Source of the DNA: Bradyrhizobium sp. AZCC 1721
Lineage (GTDB): Bacteria > Pseudomonadota > Alphaproteobacteria > Rhizobiales > Xanthobacteraceae
Assembly (NCBI RefSeq): GCF_036924715.1
Contig: NZ_JAZHSB010000001.1
Span: 1,417,001-1,481,000, forward strand
DNA length: 64,000 nucleotides
Reading direction: 5' to 3'
Below are positions 1-8,340 of the stretch, one piece after another. The stretch's first letter is position 1. Each line of letters opens with the position of its first letter. The notes beneath the pieces are model-generated. The model was given only the letters and a program-made list of their open reading frames with translations, was not told the DNA's origin and made no database searches. The position numbers and the translations under genes are program-made.

Positions 1-534
1 ATGATGTTCGGGGCCGCAGCGCATGAAGACGAAATTTTCCTCGATACGGTCGGAGATGCGGAAGCCGAGAACGTCGCCGAAGAATTTGGCGGTTCGCTCG
101 GGATCGAGCGTATGGAGCGCGACGTGGCCAAGCTTCGCGACGGCAAGGCCACGGATCGGCTCGACGGCCTTGCAGAACTCCCATCTGGAAAACAATTCGA
201 TCCGGTGTCCGTCCGGATCGTCGAAGACGAGTGCCTTCGCTATTCCCGGCGCGGTGTCGCTCCTGATCTCCGATGTGATGCCGAGGCTTGCCAGCGATTT
301 CTGCAGGTCGGCCGGATCGAGGTTGGGCGCAACTTCATAGGCGATGGAAGTCAATTGCGAGGCCGCGCCGCGTTCGAGAACCAGTGTCAGCTCCTCGGAC
401 TCGGTGCCGAGCAGGATCCGACCGTCACTGCGTTGGATGACGCCGAGCCCGATGATGGACTGGTAGTAGTCGAGCTGCGCCTCGATGTTCGGACTGGTGA
501 AAGTGACGTGTCGCAGCCGCTTGACCTTGATCAT
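1..534 (-). CDS. VOC-family (glyoxalase/extradiol dioxygenase-like) protein, C-terminus cut by window edge
   Basis: The reverse strand reads open from an ATG at 534 to the window edge, 178 codons without a stop. The protein starts MIKVKRLRHVTFTSPN and contains two VOC modules: about residues 5-115, and a second from about residue 135 beginning AVAKLGHVALHTLDPE. Two modules with a histidine on the first strand of each are what type I extradiol dioxygenases of the catechol 2,3-dioxygenase kind show; the second-module His would be a metal ligand. The remaining ligands lie beyond the edge, so ring-cleavage activity cannot be confirmed. It starts 52 bp after the end of the quinone oxidoreductase gene on the same strand, so the two are probably co-transcribed. 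Confidence 0.85.
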   Translation of the reverse strand, partial: MIKVKRLRHVTFTSPNIEAQLDYYQSIIGLGVIQRSDGRILLGTESEELTLVLERGAASQLTSIAYEVAPNLDPADLQKSLASLGITSEIRSDTAPGIAKALVFDDPDGHRIELFSRWEFCKAVEPIRGLAVAKLGHVALHTLDPERTAKFFGDVLGFRISDRIEENFVFMRCGPEHH

Positions 535-586
535 CTCGTGACCTCTTGAATTCAGGCAGAATGTTTGGGCTGTGCGGGCATCCAGC

Positions 587-1582
587 TCAATCCGGGGTCA
601 TCACGATCTTGCCGAACGCCGCACCGGAATCGAGCAGTTCATGCGCGGCGCGAACTTCGGAGAGCTTGAAGCGCTTGAAGATCGACGGGCGAATGCCGCC
701 ATCGGCGAGATAGCCGATCACCTTTCGCATGATGTCGCGCCGGCCTCCGCGGTCGTTATCGTAGACGTGAAAGGAGAAGCAGCGGATCGCCGGGCAGATG
801 TCGAGATATTTCCGCATCTCGCCCATCAGGTTTTCCGTCGGCAGTCCGGCAAACGCGTTGTAGGAGACGATGGTGCCCCATTTATCGAGCGCGCCGAGAT
901 AGGAATAGAATTCGGAGCCGCAGACGTGATCGAGGACGAGACTGACGCCGCGCCCGCCGGTCAGCGCACGGGTGCGGGCGACCACGTCCTCATCGCGATA
1001 ATGGACAATCTCGTCCGCCCCCATCTTTCGCGCGAAGGCGGCCTTCTCCGGCGTGGAGACGGTGCCGATCACCTTCATCCCGGCGAGTTTTGCGAGTTGC
1101 ACCAGCGACGTCCCGACCCCGCCGGCCGCACCGATGACGAGGGCCGAGTGGGGCGGCGTAGCGGAGCCGCAATTGTGCAGCAGCGCCCAGGCGACCTGGT
1201 AGTTCGGCAGGCACACCGCGTCCTCGAACGCCACGTTGTCCGGCAACACGTGCACCGCGTCCGCAGGCGCTGCGACATATTCGGCGTAGCAGCCGCCGCG
1301 CTGGGTAAGGTCGCGCGCGCTCAGGAGTACCCGCTGGCCGACGGCCAGCCCGCTCACGTGTGCACCCACGGCTTCGAGGATCCCGGCGACGTCATTGCCG
1401 GGATTGGCTGGCAGCGGCGGCATCCATTTGTAGACGCCGCTGCGGATCAGCTTGTCAGGCTGGCCGACGCCGAAGGCCTGGGCGCGGATCAGAACGTCCC
1501 GCTCGCCCAGCGCCGGCATCGGCACCTCGACATAGTCAAGCGCCTCCGGGCCTCCAGGGCGATGCACCAATACAGCCTTCAT
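587..1582 (-). CDS. Zinc-type MDR / NADPH:quinone oxidoreductase family protein
   Basis: 331 aa medium-chain dehydrogenase/reductase. Residues 1-120 form the GroES-like domain (PALGERDVLIRAQAFGV, then NPGNDVAGILEAVG). The Rossmann motif is GAAGGVGTSLVQLAK at about residues 152-166, and the C-terminal HELLDSGAAFGKIVM is typical of quinone oxidoreductases. No structural-zinc cysteine cluster is visible, which fits the QOR branch. Expected activity is NADPH-dependent reduction of quinones or enones in the cytosol; the substrate is unknown. It is divergent from the GntR regulator at 1695, and a palindrome at 1606-1621 lies between them, so it is probably under that regulator's control. Confidence 0.92.
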   Translation of the reverse strand: MKAVLVHRPGGPEALDYVEVPMPALGERDVLIRAQAFGVGQPDKLIRSGVYKWMPPLPANPGNDVAGILEAVGAHVSGLAVGQRVLLSARDLTQRGGCYAEYVAAPADAVHVLPDNVAFEDAVCLPNYQVAWALLHNCGSATPPHSALVIGAAGGVGTSLVQLAKLAGMKVIGTVSTPEKAAFARKMGADEIVHYRDEDVVARTRALTGGRGVSLVLDHVCGSEFYSYLGALDKWGTIVSYNAFAGLPTENLMGEMRKYLDICPAIRCFSFHVYDNDRGGRRDIMRKVIGYLADGGIRPSIFKRFKLSEVRAAHELLDSGAAFGKIVMTPD

Positions 1583-1605
1583 TCGAGCACCTCCCTGATT
1601 TCTGC

Positions 1606-1621
1606 ATATTTTCGAAAATAT
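1606..1621. promoter_or_regulatory. Palindromic operator, copy 1 (probable GntR/FCD site)
   Basis: ATATTTTCGAAAATAT is a perfect 16-bp palindrome in the divergent gap between the oxidoreductase (ATG at 1582) and the GntR gene (ATG at 1695). Its 14-bp core recurs exactly at 2483-2496, before the next transcription unit. Repetition at the two promoters flanking a GntR/FCD gene makes it the likely operator; that assignment is inference. Confidence 0.75.
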
Positions 1622-1694
1622 GTCCCATTACGAAAATCATTGCAACGGGATTCTTTTGGGCTAGGATCGCGGCCTTCGGGTCGCGAGAGAATCA

Positions 1695-2396
1695 ATGACA
1701 ACGACAGCCCTCAAGGCGCGCAAGGAATTCGGCAAGACGCTCGCCTCCGACATCGCACACCGACTGCGAAACGAGATCGTCACCTGCCAACTCAAGCCGA
1801 ATGAATCGCTGAAGTTCGATGCGTTGCGCCTGTCGTTCGGCGCCAGCTTCACGACGCTGCGCGAGGCCTTGACGTTGCTGGCGGCGGAGGGGCTTGTCGT
1901 CGCCGAGGAGCAGCGTGGCTACAAGGTCGCGCCGGTGACGCTCGAGGACCTGCACGACCTGGCGCATGCCCGCATCCTGATCGAGGTCGATCTGATGCGA
2001 CGCTCGATCGAGAAGGGCGACGACGACTGGGAAATAAGGGTTATCTCGTCACTTCACCGGCTCGCCAGGATCGAGGAGCGGGAGCGGGAAGATTATGCGA
2101 GCAATACCGAATGGAAGGTAGCGCACCGCCAGTTCCATGAGGCGCTGGTCTCGGCATCGGGATCGCCGACGCTGCTTGCCGTGCGAAACTCGCTGTTCGA
2201 TCGCGCCGAGCGCTACCGCAATCTGTCGGCCATGTTCCGGCCGCACCCGCGCGACAAGGCCGGCGAGCATCGCGCGCTGATGCAGGCCGCGATCGGGCGC
2301 AACGCCGATCAGGCGTGCAATCTGATCGCCAGCCACATCCAGACCACCTCCAACAACGTCGCAAAATACGCTTCCGGCGTGATCAGCGCCGGCTGA
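1695..2396 (+). CDS. GntR-family transcriptional regulator, FadR/FCD subfamily
   Basis: 233 aa. The N-terminal winged helix-turn-helix (about residues 10-80) includes LASDIAHRLRNEIVTCQL and FTTLREALTLLAAEGLV, the usual GntR pattern. An all-helical FCD ligand domain follows (about 90-220). The ATG at 1695 opens the winged-helix domain at the usual distance, and no earlier start is needed. The gene sits between the oxidoreductase/VOC unit and the fumarylacetoacetase-like unit, both preceded by the same palindrome, so it probably represses this small catabolic regulon and is released by a carboxylate intermediate. The ligand cannot be read from the sequence. Confidence 0.93.
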   Translation: MTTTALKARKEFGKTLASDIAHRLRNEIVTCQLKPNESLKFDALRLSFGASFTTLREALTLLAAEGLVVAEEQRGYKVAPVTLEDLHDLAHARILIEVDLMRRSIEKGDDDWEIRVISSLHRLARIEEREREDYASNTEWKVAHRQFHEALVSASGSPTLLAVRNSLFDRAERYRNLSAMFRPHPRDKAGEHRALMQAAIGRNADQACNLIASHIQTTSNNVAKYASGVISAG

Positions 2397-2482
2397 ACGC
2401 CTGCGGCCGCTAGCGGACGCCTTTTCTCATAAAGTGCTCGGTCGATGTCGCCCAGGCGACCGATTTTAGTTGCGTTCGGCAA

Positions 2483-2496
2483 TATTTTCGAAAATA
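2483..2496. promoter_or_regulatory. Palindromic operator, copy 2 (probable GntR/FCD site)
   Basis: TATTTTCGAAAATA is identical to the core at 1607-1620. It ends 59 bp before the ATG of the fumarylacetoacetase-like gene at 2556, a plausible position for repression of that promoter. Confidence 0.72.
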
Positions 2497-2555
2497 GTTG
2501 TCTCTGACGAAATTCCAGTTCATCAGCCCGTCCCAACCGAGAAGGATACACGTCC

Positions 2556-3423
2556 ATGCGGCTGCTTTCATTTCTGAACAATGGCAGGGAGACCTGGGGA
2601 GCGATCGTCGGCGATGGCGTGGTCGACCTCGGCAGCAAGCTGCCCCACGCCACGCTGCAGGACTTCATTGCAAGCCCCGATTTCGAGAAGCGCGATCGTC
2701 TCGTGGCCGGCCACAAGCCCGACCTGAAGCTCGCCGACGTCAAATACCTTCCGGTGATCCCGCGTCCCGAAAAGATCGTCTGCGCTGTCCGCAACTATCT
2801 CGACCATCATCAAGAGGCGGTGGCCCACGGCATGAAGCGTGAGATCACGGCGTTTCCGCCGATCTTCCTGCGGGTGTGGCGTTCCCAGGTCGGCCACGAC
2901 GCGCCGGTGATCCGGCCGAAGGTGTCGACGCATCTGGATTGGGAGGGCGAACTCGCCGTCATCATCGGCAAGCCCGGCCGCTACATTTCCCGAGGCCGAC
3001 GCCATGGGCCACGTCGCCGGCTATTCGATCTACAACGACGTCAGCGTCCGCGACTATCAGATGCATGCGCAGCAGATCGCGGCCGGCAAGAATTTCGTCG
3101 GCACCGGGCCGTTCGGGCCGTGGATGGTGACGACGGACGAATTGCCCGATCCGACCAAGCTGAAGCTCGAGACCCGCATCAACGGCAAGACCGTGCAGAA
3201 GTCGGACACCTCGTTCCTGATCTTCTCGATTCCGCGGCTGATCAACTACGCCTCCGAGATATTCGATCTGATGCCGGGCGACGTCATCGCTACCGGCACG
3301 CCTGCAGGCGTCGGCTTTACGCGCAAGCCGCCGATGTTCCTGGTGCCCGGCGACGTCGTCGAGGTCGAGGTGGAGAAGATCGGCGTGCTGCGTAACCCCG
3401 TGATCGATGAGGCCGCGCAGTGA
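2556..3423 (+). pseudogene. Fumarylacetoacetate hydrolase family protein, interrupted by a +1 frameshift
   Basis: Frame 1 from 2556 gives residues 1-145 of an FAH-family protein (MRLLSFLNNGRETWGAI ... HLDWEGELAVIIGKPG). The rest continues in another frame from about 2992 (EADAMGHVAGYSIYNDVSV ... GDVIATGTPAGVG) to the stop at 3423. The two halves join exactly if one C of the CCC run at 2989-2991 is removed, giving about 288 aa, the usual family length. Acidic metal-binding positions and the GTGPFGPW and TGTPAGVG motifs are retained. Intact members hydrolyse C-C bonds of acylpyruvates or open-chain meta-cleavage products. The insertion is either a recent mutation or a base-call error. SD AAGGA precedes the ATG, and the stop overlaps the next gene. 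Confidence 0.85.
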
Positions 3424-4013
3424 TGGCCCAAAGGACAGTCTACGACATCAGGAAGACGCAACTCTCGATCGAAGAAGTCTGGCACGAGCGCGGGCCGCGC
3501 CGGACACAGCCGCTATTGATCGGCACCGCGCTTGCCGTGATCAACAATCCCCATGCCGGCCGCTACGAGCCGGACCTGATGCCGTTTCAGGCTGGCTTGC
3601 GCGATCTCGGCCGGCAACTGGCGCGGACGTTGTGCGAGCGGCTGGGCGGCAAGGACGTTATCGAAGCCTATGGCAAGGGCGCGATCGTCGGCGGCGACGG
3701 CGAGCTTGAGCACGGCGCGGTCTGGCACGAGGCGGGTGGCGCTGCGATCCGCGAAGTGATCGCGCAGGCCAAGGCGATCGTGCCCGCCGCCAAGACCATC
3801 GGCGCGGTTGGCGCGCGGCTGATGGTCCCGCTCGGCCATATCGAGGCGGCTTACGTCCGCAGCCATTTCGGCACCGCCGAGATGACGATCTGGGACGCGC
3901 CCCGGCGCGACGAGATCGTGTTCGGGCTCGTCATGGCGACCGGCGGCCGCACCCACGCGCGCATCGGCGGCCTGTCGGTGGACCAGATTTCAGTCCACGA
4001 CGGGCAGCGATGA
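3420..4013 (+). CDS. AA_synth / DUF1185 family protein
   Basis: 197 aa. The segments QPLLIGTALAVINNPHAGRY, VIEAYGKGAIVGGDGELEHG and AKTIGAVGARLMVPLGH match the family labelled amino acid synthesis protein (DUF1185, PF06684), whose biochemical role is not established. The start overlaps the stop of the FAH-like gene (ATGA at 3420-3423), indicating translational coupling. Genes of this family often sit with ring-cleavage or hydrolase genes, which agrees with this context. If the upstream frameshift is real, expression of this gene could be reduced by polarity. Confidence 0.85.
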   Translation: MMAQRTVYDIRKTQLSIEEVWHERGPRRTQPLLIGTALAVINNPHAGRYEPDLMPFQAGLRDLGRQLARTLCERLGGKDVIEAYGKGAIVGGDGELEHGAVWHEAGGAAIREVIAQAKAIVPAAKTIGAVGARLMVPLGHIEAAYVRSHFGTAEMTIWDAPRRDEIVFGLVMATGGRTHARIGGLSVDQISVHDGQR

Positions 4014-4044
4014 AGCGTAGCGTTTTCTCGCGCAAACCGGTGCC
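4014..4044. repeat. Partial copy of a TAGCGTTTTC-type intergenic repeat
   Basis: GCGTAGCGTTTTC followed by CGCAAACCGGTGCC resembles one arm and the centre of the longer element at 12321-12398 and the short one at 44682-44713. It begins at the stop codon of the AA_synth gene. Only a half element is present. Confidence 0.5.
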
Positions 4045-4236
4045 TTCAACCGAGAAGCCGGATAGCCGGAGTTTCCGAGCTCACCCACTGAGCGGACATG
4101 CTGGAGGGCGCCAAAATCGACGCGAATGGCCGATAGCAGACCTAGTCCGGAAATCGGGGTATTCGTCCTTGGCACGACGGCCCGCCAAGGCGGGTATATT
4201 TTTCTTGAGCGACCGCCCTTGACGATCCCCTTCGGA

Positions 4237-4272
4237 CATCCATATGCCATCCAAATGGATGGTATATGGATG
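4237..4272. promoter_or_regulatory. Inverted repeat upstream of the CopG/RHH gene
   Basis: CATCCATATGCCATCC (4237-4252) and GGATGGTATATGGATG (4257-4272) are inverted copies matching at 15 of 16 positions with a 4-bp spacer. The ATG of the ribbon-helix-helix gene follows at 4281. RHH proteins bind such repeats, so autoregulation is likely; this is inference. Confidence 0.65.
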
Positions 4273-4280
4273 GTAGTCTC

Positions 4281-4700
4281 ATGTCGAACAATGTCCGCGA
4301 ACTCAGACCAAAGCCGGCCGATACCGAGAAAATCACGATCAATCTGGGCTATGTCGACCTTGGGCACGTAGACCTCATGGTCCAGGAAGGGTTCTACTCG
4401 AACCGAACCGATTTCATTCGCACAGCAATCCGCAACCAACTCGAACGTCATGCGGATGTGGTCAAACAGTCGACCGCTCGCAAAAGTCTGGACCTGGGTC
4501 TACGGAATTACAGCCGTGAGGATCTCGAAGCGGTGCGACGAGCCGGCGAGATGCTGCACATTAATGTGCTGGGCCTTGCAACAATTGCCCAAGATGTCAC
4601 GCCGGAGCTTGCTCGCGCCACGATTGCCTCGGTCTCTGTGCTTGGAGCCCTCCATGCCAGTTCGGCGGTGAAAACCGCGCTCGCCGACAGGACGCGGTGA
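4281..4700 (+). CDS. CopG/ribbon-helix-helix family regulator
   Basis: 139 aa from ATG 4281. Residues 14-50 carry the RHH pattern: a short strand ITINLGYVDLG, then helices around VQEGFYSNRTDFIRTAI. The remaining 90 residues are a C-terminal extension of unknown function, longer than in antitoxin-type CopG proteins. An in-frame ATG at 4266 also exists but lies inside the inverted repeat, so 4281 is preferred. The stop overlaps the GTG start of the esterase gene, so the pair is one operon. The protein probably controls its own operon through the inverted repeat at 4237-4272; a link to polyhydroxybutyrate turnover is inferred only from its neighbour. Confidence 0.82.
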   Translation: MSNNVRELRPKPADTEKITINLGYVDLGHVDLMVQEGFYSNRTDFIRTAIRNQLERHADVVKQSTARKSLDLGLRNYSREDLEAVRRAGEMLHINVLGLATIAQDVTPELARATIASVSVLGALHASSAVKTALADRTR

Positions 4701-5896
4701 CGGCGATGCTGAACCAGGACATCATTCGCGAAGCTACACGTCTCACGCGCGCGGGCCGACTCGTCGAAGCCACGGCACTTCTCCAGCACATGCTTCGCGG
4801 TGAAAGGCAGGCGGACGCGACATTCCGCACCGATGCCATCGCCCTCCCGGGAGATAAGCAATCAATTGTAGACGCGAAAGCAAATCGGGTTCATGAAACG
4901 GGGAACTCGCAGTTACCGCGGACCATATCCGCGCAACCACGCAAGTTCAGCGCGCTATCAAATCGCACAAACAATTACCCTGCGCTCCGATTGCGGGGCG
5001 CAACCAAGCGGACTCCGCTATCCACGCGCGACGTCGTGCCGGAGGGTGCGAGATTTATCAAAGGTAGCTACAGCAATCCTGCGGGAAGCCGTGCATACAG
5101 GCTCTTCATCCCCAGCGGTTATCATGGGCAACCTCTTCCGTTGATCGTCATGCTCCACGGTTGCACCCAATCGCCAGAAGATTTCGCCGCCGGCACGAGA
5201 ATGAACTTTATCGCGGAAGCGCAAGCTTGCTTTGTGGTCTATCCCGCGCAGCGTAGCGAAGCAAATCAGGCGAAATGCTGGAACTGGTTTCGCGCAACCG
5301 ATCAGCAGCGTGACACAGGCGAACCCTCGCTTATCGCGGGGATCACGCGCCAAATCATGCGCGAGTACTCAGTTGATCCAAAGCGAGTCTACGTTGCCGG
5401 ACTTTCGGCTGGAGCGGCCGCAGCTGCTATCATGGGAGCAACATATAACGATCTATACGCGGCCGTTGGTGTACATTCTGGCCTCGCGTGTGGTGCCGCC
5501 AACGACCTTCCCTCTGCGCTCCTCGCCATGCGACAAGGCAGCGGTTTCGATCATCAAGCGGTTTTAACCGACGGGCCAACTGTCCCGACCATTGTTTTTC
5601 ACGGCGATCGCGACAGCACAGTGCACCCAAGCAACGGCGATCAAGTTATCAAGCAGTCCATCAAAGCAACGAGCACGGAAAGAAACGTGTATCGCGGGCA
5701 GGTGACTGGAGGTCACGCCTATACTCGCACCGTCCATAGCGACGGCAGTGGGCGCCACGTCTTCGAGCACTGGAGAATCCACGGAGCTGGACACGCATGG
5801 TCGGGGGGAAGCTTGGTGGGCTCCTATACTGACCCGCGAGGACCGGACGCAACAAGAGAAATGCTGCGTTTTTTCCTAGAGCATTCGCTTCCGTAG
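4697..5896 (+). CDS. PHB depolymerase-family esterase (LpqC-like)
   Basis: 399 aa from GTG 4697, which overlaps the upstream stop codon; ATG 4706 is an alternative start. The alpha/beta hydrolase core begins near residue 115. The oxyanion segment is LIVMLHGCTQSPEDFA, the nucleophile serine lies in GLSAGAAAA, an Asp is in FHGDRDSTVH and the catalytic His in HGAGHAWSGG, the arrangement of the PHB-depolymerase esterase family. The first 110 residues are low-complexity, without a clear signal peptide, so an intracellular enzyme is likely. It may act on medium-length polyhydroxyalkanoate or simple esters; the true substrate is unknown. Confidence 0.88.
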   Translation: MTAMLNQDIIREATRLTRAGRLVEATALLQHMLRGERQADATFRTDAIALPGDKQSIVDAKANRVHETGNSQLPRTISAQPRKFSALSNRTNNYPALRLRGATKRTPLSTRDVVPEGARFIKGSYSNPAGSRAYRLFIPSGYHGQPLPLIVMLHGCTQSPEDFAAGTRMNFIAEAQACFVVYPAQRSEANQAKCWNWFRATDQQRDTGEPSLIAGITRQIMREYSVDPKRVYVAGLSAGAAAAAIMGATYNDLYAAVGVHSGLACGAANDLPSALLAMRQGSGFDHQAVLTDGPTVPTIVFHGDRDSTVHPSNGDQVIKQSIKATSTERNVYRGQVTGGHAYTRTVHSDGSGRHVFEHWRIHGAGHAWSGGSLVGSYTDPRGPDATREMLRFFLEHSLP

Positions 5897-5980
5897 CAGT
5901 GACAGAAATGCGCGTCCTAAGCGGACGTCCGCCGACCAATCTGAATTTATGGGTTCACGCCCTATAATCAGAATTGGGCT

Positions 5981-7198
5981 CTAAAACTTCCGCACCAGAT
6001 CCGGCGTGATCTCGCTTAGCTTGCGGATGCCAAGCAGCGCGAGGTCGCGGTCGATCTCGGCTTTCAGAAGCCCGATCGCGCGCTGCACGCCGGCTTGGCC
6101 GCCGGCGATCGCGGCATAGAGGAAGGGGCGGCCGACCCAGACGAAATGCGCGCCGAGCGCGAGCGCCTTGATCACGTCGGTGCCGCGGCGGATACCGCCA
6201 TCGACCATGATCGTCATGCCCTTGGCTTCCGCCGCGATCTCCGGCAGCGTGCGCAGGCCGGAGATCGTGTAATCGAGCTGGCGGCCGCCATGGTTGGAGA
6301 GCATCACGCCATCGACGCCGCTCTCGCGCGCAACCTTCGCATCGGCCGGCGAGACCAGGCCCTTGATGACGAGCTTGCCCTTCCACCTCTTACGGATCAG
6401 CTCGACATGCTTCCAGGCGAGCTGGTCGCGGGCGCCGATGTTGCGCATCAGGTTCTTTGCCAGCACCGGCGGGCCGCGCTGCGCGTCCATGTTCTCGAAA
6501 TGCGGCATGCCGTGGTTCATCACGGTGCGCGCCCAGATGCCGAACAGCCAGTGCGGATGCGTGACCGTGTCCAAGAACACGCGCGGCGTGATCGCAAGCG
6601 GCACCTGAAAGCCGTTGCGTATATTGTTCTCGCGGTTCGGCGGCACCGGCACGTCGGCGGTGACGACGAAGGTGTCGTAGCCGGCCGCCGCCACGCGATC
6701 GATCAGCGGCTCGATCCGTTCTGGGAGGCCAGCGAGATAGGCCTGATACCACGCGGCCTGATTGGCGGCGCGGACATCCTCCAGCGTGATCAGCGAGGAG
6801 GCGCTCAAGATCATCGGCACGTTCTCGGCTTTAGCGGCCTGCGTCAGCACGATGTCGCCGCGGTAGGCGCATAGCGCCGAAGAGCCCATCGGTGGAATCC
6901 CGAACGGCGCAGCGTAGGTCTTGCCGAACAATGTCGTGGTCTGGTCGCGGCCGGAGACGTCGTTGAGCACGCGCGGCACAAAACCGTATTCGTCGAAGGC
7001 TTTGCCGTTGTCGCGCAGCGCGGCATCGGTCTCGGCGCCACCGGAAATATAGCCGTAGAGAAATTTTGGGATCCGCTGCCGCGCCACGGCTTCGAAATCG
7101 TCGAGCGAAAGGTATTTTTGCAGAGCCCGCGGCACCGCGCTCTCGGTGCGGGTCACGGTCGGAGGCGGCGCAGCCAAGCTTGTGGATTTGTCAAGCAC
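5981..7198 (-). CDS. FMN-dependent alpha-hydroxy-acid oxidising protein (LldD family)
   Basis: 405 aa, the usual length for lactate dehydrogenase/glycolate oxidase-type flavoproteins. Motifs: GIPPMGSSALCAYRGDI near residue 95, PMILSASSLITLEDV, the lysine in LVIKGLVSPADAKVARE, and the active-site His/Arg motif LSNHGGRQLDYT. VDGGIRRGTDVIKALALGA binds the FMN phosphate. It would oxidise an L-2-hydroxy acid to the 2-oxo acid, passing electrons to the quinone pool or oxygen. Lactate is the commonest substrate, but specificity cannot be told here. It lies downstream of, and on the same strand as, the MlaD-like gene with a 41-bp gap. Confidence 0.93.
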   Translation of the reverse strand: MLDKSTSLAAPPPTVTRTESAVPRALQKYLSLDDFEAVARQRIPKFLYGYISGGAETDAALRDNGKAFDEYGFVPRVLNDVSGRDQTTTLFGKTYAAPFGIPPMGSSALCAYRGDIVLTQAAKAENVPMILSASSLITLEDVRAANQAAWYQAYLAGLPERIEPLIDRVAAAGYDTFVVTADVPVPPNRENNIRNGFQVPLAITPRVFLDTVTHPHWLFGIWARTVMNHGMPHFENMDAQRGPPVLAKNLMRNIGARDQLAWKHVELIRKRWKGKLVIKGLVSPADAKVARESGVDGVMLSNHGGRQLDYTISGLRTLPEIAAEAKGMTIMVDGGIRRGTDVIKALALGAHFVWVGRPFLYAAIAGGQAGVQRAIGLLKAEIDRDLALLGIRKLSEITPDLVRKF

Positions 7199-7239
7199 GT
7201 CGGGCGTTCCATTTTTTTGATTGTTATGCGAATGGCACC

Positions 7240-8055
7240 TTAGCGGCGGGGAGGCGGTCCGCCAAATTTCTGGCCGGCCTTGTTGACGGATTCGCTGACG
7301 TCGCCGAGCATTTTTCGCGTCTCGGCGATCACCCGCCCGGACTTCTTGTCGAAACTTTCGATCAGCTCGCGCAGCGAAATCACGGTCGGCAGCAGTTCGC
7401 CGCCATATTTGTCGCTGGCGAGGCTGCCGAGGAAATCCTTGGTCTTGTCCATTGCGCCGTCGACCGCGCCGATGCCGGATTCGGCGGTCGCGATGATGGA
7501 CGTGATTTTCGCGCCATTGCCGGAGAGCGAGGCGGTGAACGTCTCGAAATTCCGCAAGGTATCCTTGATCGCCACCTCGTTGTCGGCGATCACGCGGTCG
7601 ACGTTGCGCAGCGCCACGCGGATTTTTTCCTGGGTATTGAGCATTCCTTCCGGATCGGCGGTGAGCTCCGGAATGCCGTCCGCGCCCTTTGGCGGCGGCG
7701 ATGCCTCATCGGTGCCGCCGGTAAACGAGATCGCCGCAATCCCCGTCAGCCCCTGAAATTCGAGGCCGACCTGGGTGTCGCTCTTCACCGGCGTGTTGCC
7801 GTCGATCATGGCGAGCGCGACCACGCGGCGCGGATGGTCGAGCTTCAGCGACACCACTTCGCCGACCCGGATGCCGGCGAAATTCACGCTGCCGCCGTTG
7901 CGCAGGCCGGAGGCCGAGCCTTCGAAGATCACGCGGAACGGCACCTTCTGTTTGATCCCGGCGAGCCTTTGATAGCCGAGCCACGCGCCAAGCGACCCGG
8001 CGATCAGGGCCAGGGTCAAGGTGCCGATCATCAGATTGCTGGCGCGGACTTTCAT
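7240..8055 (-). CDS. MlaD/MCE-family protein
   Basis: 271 aa. One N-terminal membrane anchor (MIGTLTLALIAGSLGAWLGY, about residues 9-30) is followed by an MCE domain at about 38-115 (FRVIFEGSASGLRNGGSVNF, GIRVGEVVSLKLD, GLTGIAAISFTGG). A helical C-terminal half follows. MCE proteins form periplasmic hexamers that carry lipids between the membranes. No permease or ATPase partner is adjacent, so this one is either an orphan subunit or works with partners elsewhere. Confidence 0.88.
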   Translation of the reverse strand: MKVRASNLMIGTLTLALIAGSLGAWLGYQRLAGIKQKVPFRVIFEGSASGLRNGGSVNFAGIRVGEVVSLKLDHPRRVVALAMIDGNTPVKSDTQVGLEFQGLTGIAAISFTGGTDEASPPPKGADGIPELTADPEGMLNTQEKIRVALRNVDRVIADNEVAIKDTLRNFETFTASLSGNGAKITSIIATAESGIGAVDGAMDKTKDFLGSLASDKYGGELLPTVISLRELIESFDKKSGRVIAETRKMLGDVSESVNKAGQKFGGPPPRR

Positions 8056-8340
8056 CGAAGGTGCCTTAACGAAGCAGGCCTAAGAGATAACGGCTTTATG
8101 ACGGCAAGTCACCGCCGCGAACCACCCGGAACTGCAACGTGCACTCATAAATCGGCTGTAATGATGCAGGGGGTGCGATTCCGCCTTTCCTTCGGAAGCA
8201 GACATTGGCGCAGCCTGCCGGCATGTCGGGCTTGGGCCCATCTCGGAAATCGGTTGCCGATGGCAGATAGCCTGCCGTTGATGCTAAAGTCATCACGCCT
8301 GTACGTGTCGCGTCGGAGCGCCGGGTGGAGGGGAAACAGC

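Noticed and set aside
572..1804. 410-codon + strand open frame
   Set aside because: It is antisense to the quinone oxidoreductase and runs through the operator and into the GntR gene.
7066..8340. Upstream part of the open frame leading into the TPR protein
   Set aside because: It is antisense to the MlaD gene; the signal peptide at 8341 marks the true start.
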